Shown here in pieces: positions 14,686 to 18,544 of a stretch of DNA of 18,544 bases (position 1 is its first letter; every line of letters starts with the position of its first letter). The notes under the pieces are model-generated. The model searched no databases, was not told where the DNA came from, and saw nothing but the letters and a program-made list of their open reading frames with translations. Source of the stretch: Ga0077527 sp032128415 (GTDB lineage Bacteria; Pseudomonadota; Gammaproteobacteria; Burkholderiales; SG8-41); the NCBI GenBank assembly GCA_032128415.1, contig JAQBGW010000041.1, forward strand, positions 1 through 18,544. The letters are read 5' to 3'. The position numbers and the translations under genes were made by a program.

Positions 14686-15819
14686 ATGAAAATCACCAAA
14701 CTCGACATCTACATCCTGCGCGCACCCGAAGACAGCCGTCCGCACTGGGTCAGCCATTTCATCGTGCCCAAGGCCAATGAAATTCTGGTGCGCATGCATA
14801 CCGATGAAGGTATCGAGGGCATCGGCATCGCCACCAGTTACACCCCGATCGAAGCGGCGATTAAAGCCTTCAAGTCCGGCATCGCCGATTACGTCATCGG
14901 CGAAGATCCGCTGGCGCCGGAGAAACTGCATCACAAACTGTTCTGGCTGACCGCGCAGCGTGTCGCTTCCGAAAAAGGCTGGACGCGCGAAGCCATTGTG
15001 CGCATCGCCGCTGCCATCGACATTGCCGCCTGGGACATCATCGGCAAAACAGCCAAGCTGCCGCTGTATCGTTTGTTCGGCGGCTTTCGCAGCGAAATCC
15101 CCTGCTACGTCACCTGCGCTTATTACCGCGACGGCAAGGACATGGCTGAGTTAAAGGATGAAATGCAGATGTTGAAGGCACAGGGCCACCAGGGTTTCAA
15201 GGCCAAGGTCGGCGGCGTCTCTCTGAAAGAAGACATGCAGCGGCTGGAACTGATCCGCGACATCATCGGCCCCGACAAGGATCTGATGATCGACGTCAAC
15301 CGCGCCTGGGATCTGCCGACCGCCATCGAAGCCGCGCGCCTGCTCATTCCTCTGAACCCGCGCTGGCTGGAAGAGCCGGTGCGCTGGGCCGACGATCATC
15401 GCGAACTGATAAAACTGGCAAAACAGACCAACATTCCGCTGTCGGCCGGCGAGAGCGAACTCACCGGCTTCGGCTGCCGCGATCTGATCGAGGACGGCGC
15501 CATCCAGATCCTGCAGTTTGACTGCACCATGATGGGCGGCTTCACCATGGGCCGCAAACTCGCCGCCCTGTGCGAAATGAACCATGTGCAGGTCGCCCCC
15601 CACCACGACTGTTTCATCCACGCCCACATCGTCGCCGGCAGCCCCGCCGGCTGCATCGTCGAATCCTTCACCGATCCCGAGCGCGATCCACTGCAGGCGG
15701 AACTGTTCGAAGATCCGCCGAAAATTGCCAACGGCATGCTGACGCTCAAAGAGCAGCCGGGGCTGGGGCTGACCTTGTCCGAAAAAGCGCTGCAGAAGTT
15801 CGGCGAGAAAATTCTCTGA
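14686..15819 (+). CDS. enolase superfamily enzyme, mandelate racemase subgroup
   Basis: A 377-residue protein with the capping domain at 1-130 and a TIM-barrel after it. The catalytic KxK is Lys172-Ala-Lys174. Metal ligands are Asp203, Glu229 or Glu230 (WLEEPV) and Glu256 (AGES). An Asp279/His306 pair replaces the single barrel lysine. Spacing between Lys174 and Asp203 (29) and between Asp279 and His306 (27) equals that of mandelate racemase, placing it in that subgroup. Members abstract the alpha-proton of a carboxylate and then racemise or dehydrate it, most often acid sugars. The substrate is not predictable from these residues. It sits 7 bases ahead of the class II aldolase gene, so a hydroxy-acid dehydration followed by aldol cleavage is an attractive but unproven pairing. 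Confidence 0.92.
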   Translation: MKITKLDIYILRAPEDSRPHWVSHFIVPKANEILVRMHTDEGIEGIGIATSYTPIEAAIKAFKSGIADYVIGEDPLAPEKLHHKLFWLTAQRVASEKGWTREAIVRIAAAIDIAAWDIIGKTAKLPLYRLFGGFRSEIPCYVTCAYYRDGKDMAELKDEMQMLKAQGHQGFKAKVGGVSLKEDMQRLELIRDIIGPDKDLMIDVNRAWDLPTAIEAARLLIPLNPRWLEEPVRWADDHRELIKLAKQTNIPLSAGESELTGFGCRDLIEDGAIQILQFDCTMMGGFTMGRKLAALCEMNHVQVAPHHDCFIHAHIVAGSPAGCIVESFTDPERDPLQAELFEDPPKIANGMLTLKEQPGLGLTLSEKALQKFGEKIL

Positions 15820-15826
15820 GCGACTT

Positions 15827-16531
15827 ATGAACATGTACGCACCAGACGCGCTAATCACCAACCTGCTGAAGGCCTGGCATTTCCTCTACAAACGCGGCTT
15901 CATCGAGGGCTTTGGCCACATCAGCGCGCGCATTCCCGATTCAGATCTGTTCCTGCTGGCGCGCCATTCACTGGGACCGAGGGCGAATGCTGAGGATTTT
16001 CTGGTGGTGGACATGCAAGGCCGAAAAGTCTCTGGCGATGGTACTCTGCCCGGCGAATATCCGATCCACCACGAAATTCTCAAGGCGCGGCCGGACATCG
16101 GCAGCGTAATCCATTATCACGGCCTGCATTCGACGGCCTTCACCACCAGCGAACATAAACTGAAACCCATTCATTTGATGGGCACGCTGTTCCATGACGG
16201 CATCCCGATTTATGACGATCCACGGCTGGTGAGCAATGCTGACCGCGGCACGGCACTGGCCAAAGCACTGGGCCCGCACCGCGCGGTGCTGTTGCGTGCC
16301 CACGGCGCGGCGATCACCGGCGCGACAGTGGAGGAATGCGTGGGAGGCACTTTCCTGTTCGAGGAAAATGCCCGCCGTGCGCACACCGCCGCCAGCATGG
16401 GCAAACCCATCTGGATCGATGACAAACTCGCAGCGGATGCCGGTGGCGAACTGCTGAAAAGCCGCGGTCCGTTTAAACGGGTATGGGCGCTGGTTGAGAG
16501 CGACAGTGAAGAACTCGGCAAACATAAATAA
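15827..16531 (+). CDS. class II aldolase/adducin family protein
   Basis: A 234-residue protein with the zinc site of fuculose-phosphate-type class II aldolases: His96 and His98 (VIHYHG) and His159 (RAHGAA), with Glu77 (LPGEYPIH) at the position of the catalytic acid/base. GFGHISARIP (28-37) is the family's substrate-phosphate or carboxylate loop. The family cleaves or epimerises hydroxy compounds, and some members decarboxylate. All metal ligands are kept, so activity is likely. ATG at 15827 follows the enolase-family stop by 7 bases, with ATG at 15833 as an alternative. It lies 16 bases before the Bug gene. Confidence 0.9.
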   Translation: MNMYAPDALITNLLKAWHFLYKRGFIEGFGHISARIPDSDLFLLARHSLGPRANAEDFLVVDMQGRKVSGDGTLPGEYPIHHEILKARPDIGSVIHYHGLHSTAFTTSEHKLKPIHLMGTLFHDGIPIYDDPRLVSNADRGTALAKALGPHRAVLLRAHGAAITGATVEECVGGTFLFEENARRAHTAASMGKPIWIDDKLAADAGGELLKSRGPFKRVWALVESDSEELGKHK

Positions 16532-16547
16532 TATAAAGGAGCACATC

Positions 16548-17510
16548 GTGAAAATCATCATCAAACTGGTTGCTGCATTCGGCGCAGTCCTGCTCGCGCT
16601 CTCCACCTCTCAAGCCCAGACCTACCCGACCAAAACCATACGCCTCATCCTGCCGTTCGCCGGCGGCTCCGACACCGTCGGTCGACTGGTAGCCGGAAGA
16701 CTTTCAACCGCACTTGGCCAGCAGGTGGTGCCTGATCCGCGCGTCGGCGCTTCCGGCAACATCGGCTTCTTGGCCGCGTCTAAAGCTCCGGCTGATGGCT
16801 ACACGTTGCTGATAGGCGCGGTACCGGTGCTGACCAATCCGCTGCTCAATCCGAAAGTCGGTTACGACGGTATCCGCGATTTCACGCCAGTGGCGCTGCT
16901 CGCGACCATCCCCAACGTCATTACCGTTCACCCCTCGGTACCCGCCAAGAGCGTGCGCGAGCTGATCCTTATATCAAAATCCAGCCCCGGCAAGATCGCC
17001 TACGGCTCCGGTGGTTTCGGCTCCGCCAACCATCTGGCTGCGGAATTGATCCAGTCTGCAGCTAAAATCAAGTTCACCCATGTGCCGTACAAGAGCGCAA
17101 CGTTCGGCATTGCCGGCGCGCTGAGCGGCGAGGTGGACATGGTGATCGTGGTCATTTCCAGCGCAATATCCTATGTGAACGCAGGCAAGATGCGCGCGCT
17201 GGCAATACTCGACACCAAACGCAACCCGTCGATCCCCGAGGTACCGACTTCTGCAGAAGCTGGTCTGCCGGGCATCATTGCAGTTAACTGGTATGCGATT
17301 CTCGTGCCGAAGGGCACGCCGCAGCCGATTGTCGATCGGCTGAATGAAGAATCAGTAAAGGCCATGTCCGAGAAGGAAATGCGCAGCCGCTTTGCCAAAC
17401 TCGGAGGTGAAATCCATACCCGAAATCCCCAACAGACTGCGGAATTCCTGCGCGCCGAACATGCGCGCTGGGGCAAGGTCATCCGCGAGGCTGGCATCAA
17501 AGCGCAATAA
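16548..17510 (+). CDS. Bug/TctC-family periplasmic solute-binding protein
   Basis: A 320-residue exported protein. The signal peptide covers residues 1-23, with a basic start, a hydrophobic core and SQA before the likely cut. The mature start YPTKTIRLILPFAGGSDTVG, then GQQVV...GASGNIG, APADGYTLL, TPVALL and YGSGG are the standard Bug/TctC sequence blocks. These proteins bind small carboxylates in the periplasm, usually through water-mediated carboxylate contacts, for tripartite tricarboxylate transporters. GTG at 16548 has AAGGAG 7 bases upstream and begins the signal peptide, which decides the start. No tctA or tctB membrane gene is present, as is common for Bug proteins in Burkholderiales. 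It may share a distant transporter or act in sensing. Confidence 0.94.
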   Translation: MKIIIKLVAAFGAVLLALSTSQAQTYPTKTIRLILPFAGGSDTVGRLVAGRLSTALGQQVVPDPRVGASGNIGFLAASKAPADGYTLLIGAVPVLTNPLLNPKVGYDGIRDFTPVALLATIPNVITVHPSVPAKSVRELILISKSSPGKIAYGSGGFGSANHLAAELIQSAAKIKFTHVPYKSATFGIAGALSGEVDMVIVVISSAISYVNAGKMRALAILDTKRNPSIPEVPTSAEAGLPGIIAVNWYAILVPKGTPQPIVDRLNEESVKAMSEKEMRSRFAKLGGEIHTRNPQQTAEFLRAEHARWGKVIREAGIKAQ

Positions 17511-17546
17511 TTCATGGCGGGGTAGCACGCGGGCGCATTTCACGCT

Positions 17547-17563
17547 CCGTCAAGAATTGACGG
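17547..17563. other. perfect 7-base inverted repeat after the Bug gene
   Basis: CCGTCAAGAATTGACGG has perfect 7-base arms and a 3-base centre. It lies in the gap between the Bug gene and the 99-residue gene. No T-run follows, so an operator or transcript-stabilising hairpin is as likely as a terminator. Confidence 0.4.
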
Positions 17564-17628
17564 CAGCATCAATACGGCGCACAGTTGCGCAGTCGAAATA
17601 ATTGATCGACGAAATCCAAGGAAAAAGC

Positions 17629-17928
17629 GTGACGTTTTTTGTGGAAGGAATCAATAAGAACCGGGACCCGGATGCACAGGTTCGGCGCATCGGCGAATAT
17701 GCGATGACGGCGGAGGCCATCGCGGTGGCACAAAAAACCGTCGAGGCATTCCTGGTTCAGGAGTTCAAACCCGGCATGGACAGCAAATCGCTGTTTTCAC
17801 GGTACCAGGAGCACGGTGAACATCCGTTCATCTTCCGCAGCGACAACCAAACCTTCAATGTGCCCGGCTTCAACCACGCCCAATACGCGATAAAGCGCGC
17901 CACGGAGCTCTGCGGCGGGAAAACCTGA
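17629..17928 (+). CDS. conserved-looking small protein of unknown function, 99 residues
   Basis: I do not recognise the family. The protein is soluble, mixed in charge and has no signal peptide, cysteine pair or membrane segment. A long predicted helix covers AMTAEAIAVAQKTVEAFLVQEF (about 25-46) and a polar C-terminal part contains HPFIFRSDNQTFNVPGFNHAQY. GTG at 17629 is chosen because AAGGA lies 6 bases upstream. TTG at 17602 would add nine residues without a ribosome site. Codon usage and G+C at third positions look like its neighbours, which supports a real gene. It lies 118 bases after the Bug gene and 185 before ycaO. It could belong to either transcription unit. Confidence 0.7.
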   Translation: MTFFVEGINKNRDPDAQVRRIGEYAMTAEAIAVAQKTVEAFLVQEFKPGMDSKSLFSRYQEHGEHPFIFRSDNQTFNVPGFNHAQYAIKRATELCGGKT

Positions 17929-17951
17929 GCGCACTTCGAACACCCCGCAGT

Positions 17952-17973
17952 TGAGCCGCATAATGACGGCTCA
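17952..17973. terminator. possible hairpin terminator after the 99-residue gene
   Basis: TGAGCCG (17952-17958) and CGGCTCA (17967-17973) form a perfect 7-base stem with an 8-base loop, 24 bases after the stop. No T-tract follows, so termination is uncertain. The rest of the 185-base gap to ycaO holds no recognisable gene, and no convincing promoter was found. Confidence 0.35.
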
Positions 17974-18113
17974 CGGCGGACAGCCCGCGACGTCTTCAAA
18001 GGCGTCACCAAGCCACCCGGAAACCCCGCCACTACGTCCAGCGCATTGGTTTTTTGTGCGATTGAACTTCCCCATTCTGCCGCACTCTTCAAATTTACCA
18101 GGCACATATAGCC

Positions 18114-18544
18114 ATGAAAAACGGAAGCTTCATCCCCGGCAAGGACGCCTCTCTGGAGTCAACCATCGACACCATGCAGCGGAAGCTTGCGGCTCGCGGG
18201 TTTCATCTGAATGAGTCGTCGTGGCTCAATCCGGTGGAGTCGATCTGGTCAGTGCATGTGCGCGACCACGAATGTCCCATGCTGTTTGCCAATGGCAAGG
18301 GCGCAACGAAGCTGGCGGCGCTGGCCAGCGCACTGGGTGAGTTTTTTGAGCGCCTGAATACCCACTATTTCTGGACTCACTTTTATCTGGGCGCAACGCG
18401 CGCCAATCGCCCGTTTGTGCACTATCCGCAGGAGCGTTGGTTTGCGCCGACCAAGAACAACAAGTGGCCGAAAGAGCTGCTCAATCCAGAACTGCACAAG
18501 TTTTACAACCCTGGGGGCGACATAGCCGATCACGTACTGGTGGA
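18114..18544 (+). CDS. ycaO: YcaO family ATP-dependent protein, 5' part (E. coli YcaO homologue)
   Basis: The first 143 codons of a gene cut by the right edge. E. coli YcaO has 586 residues, so about a quarter is visible. The match is strong from the start: FIPGKDASLE (6-15), SWLNPVESIWSVH (36-48), ANGKGATKLAALASALGEFFER (59-80) and FVHYP (101-105). The GKGATK and ALGEFFER blocks belong to the ATP-binding part of the YcaO fold. In E. coli YcaO assists RimO in beta-methylthiolation of ribosomal protein S12. Other YcaO proteins cyclise or thioamidate peptides, but this resembles the housekeeping E. coli type rather than a RiPP-cluster type. ATG at 18114 has no clear Shine-Dalgarno. It is probably unrelated to the catabolic genes upstream. 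Confidence 0.9.
   Translation, partial: MKNGSFIPGKDASLESTIDTMQRKLAARGFHLNESSWLNPVESIWSVHVRDHECPMLFANGKGATKLAALASALGEFFERLNTHYFWTHFYLGATRANRPFVHYPQERWFAPTKNNKWPKELLNPELHKFYNPGGDIADHVLV

Noticed and set aside
13427..14689. Two plus-strand frames (219 and 199 codons) within the MFS gene
   Set aside because: They are out-of-frame readings of the transporter, rich in Arg/His and without hydrophobic periodicity.
15151..15861. Minus-strand frame of 236 codons opposite the enolase-family gene
   Set aside because: The plus-strand frame holds the complete active site; this one is a shadow.
17541..17610. TTGACG at 17557-17562 as a -35 box for the 99-residue gene
   Set aside because: No acceptable -10 hexamer lies 15-19 bases downstream, and TTGACG is part of the inverted repeat.
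18114..18544. YcaO as the core of a RiPP (thiazole/oxazole or thioamide) biosynthetic cluster
   Set aside because: The visible sequence follows the E. coli housekeeping YcaO, and no precursor peptide, SagB-like oxidase or TfuA-like gene is upstream. The region to the right is not visible.

Overview
The window is dense, mostly single-copy chromosomal DNA of roughly 60% G+C. The gene families present (a Bug/TctC-type solute-binding protein, an MmgE/PrpD protein, a CaiB/BaiF CoA-transferase, PhyH, MaoC, glcDEF, YcaO) are the usual furniture of catabolically versatile Betaproteobacteria, Burkholderiales-like. That assignment is an inference from family content, since no rRNA or marker phylogeny is available here. 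No gap between genes exceeds about 185 bases. No tRNA, rRNA, CRISPR array, transposase, integrase or transcriptional regulator was recognised.

Layout. (1) 1-2257, minus strand: an operon of a CaiB/BaiF family III CoA-transferase, a hotdog-fold acyl-CoA thioesterase and a secreted LVIVD-type protein that runs off the left edge. (2) 2404-6199, plus strand: glcD-glcE-glcF, a complete three-subunit glycolate oxidase, divergent from the CoA-transferase. Its promoter appears to place the transcript start almost on the glcD ATG. (3) 6361-8053, plus strand: an orphan N4/N6 amino-methyltransferase for DNA, preceded by a GTAC-rich double repeat, then a small ABM-like dimeric alpha-beta barrel protein. 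(4) 8074-10422, minus strand: a phytanoyl-CoA dioxygenase (PhyH) family oxygenase, a possible 19-codon peptide gene with a perfect Shine-Dalgarno, and an MmgE/PrpD family protein. (5) 10591-17928, plus strand: MaoC hydratase, SDR dehydrogenase, a CACAGAG-type intergenic repeat, a crotonase-fold protein, an MFS transporter, a mandelate-racemase-type enolase superfamily enzyme, a class II aldolase/adducin protein, a Bug periplasmic binding protein and a 99-residue protein of unknown function. (6) 18114-18544, plus strand: the first quarter of a close E. coli YcaO homologue.

How it may work together. Block 5 holds the enzyme types needed to hydrate (MaoC), oxidise (SDR) and isomerise (crotonase) an acyl-CoA. 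It also holds an alpha-proton-abstracting enolase superfamily enzyme and a class II aldolase that would act on hydroxy-acids, plus two substrate-capture or uptake proteins (MFS, Bug). The divergent PhyH and PrpD genes add a 2-oxoglutarate-dependent hydroxylation and a dehydratase or decarboxylase-type step. The CoA-transferase and thioesterase of block 1 could load and unload CoA, and GlcDEF would oxidise a released 2-hydroxy acid such as glycolate. This reads as a catabolic island for an unidentified organic acid. The substrate cannot be told from sequence, and the link between blocks is inference from proximity.

The observations most worth following are the methyltransferase with its GTAC-rich repeat promoter, the short peptide gene ahead of the PrpD gene, the crotonase that lacks both classical glutamates, and the combined PhyH/PrpD/MaoC/SDR/crotonase/enolase/aldolase cluster.
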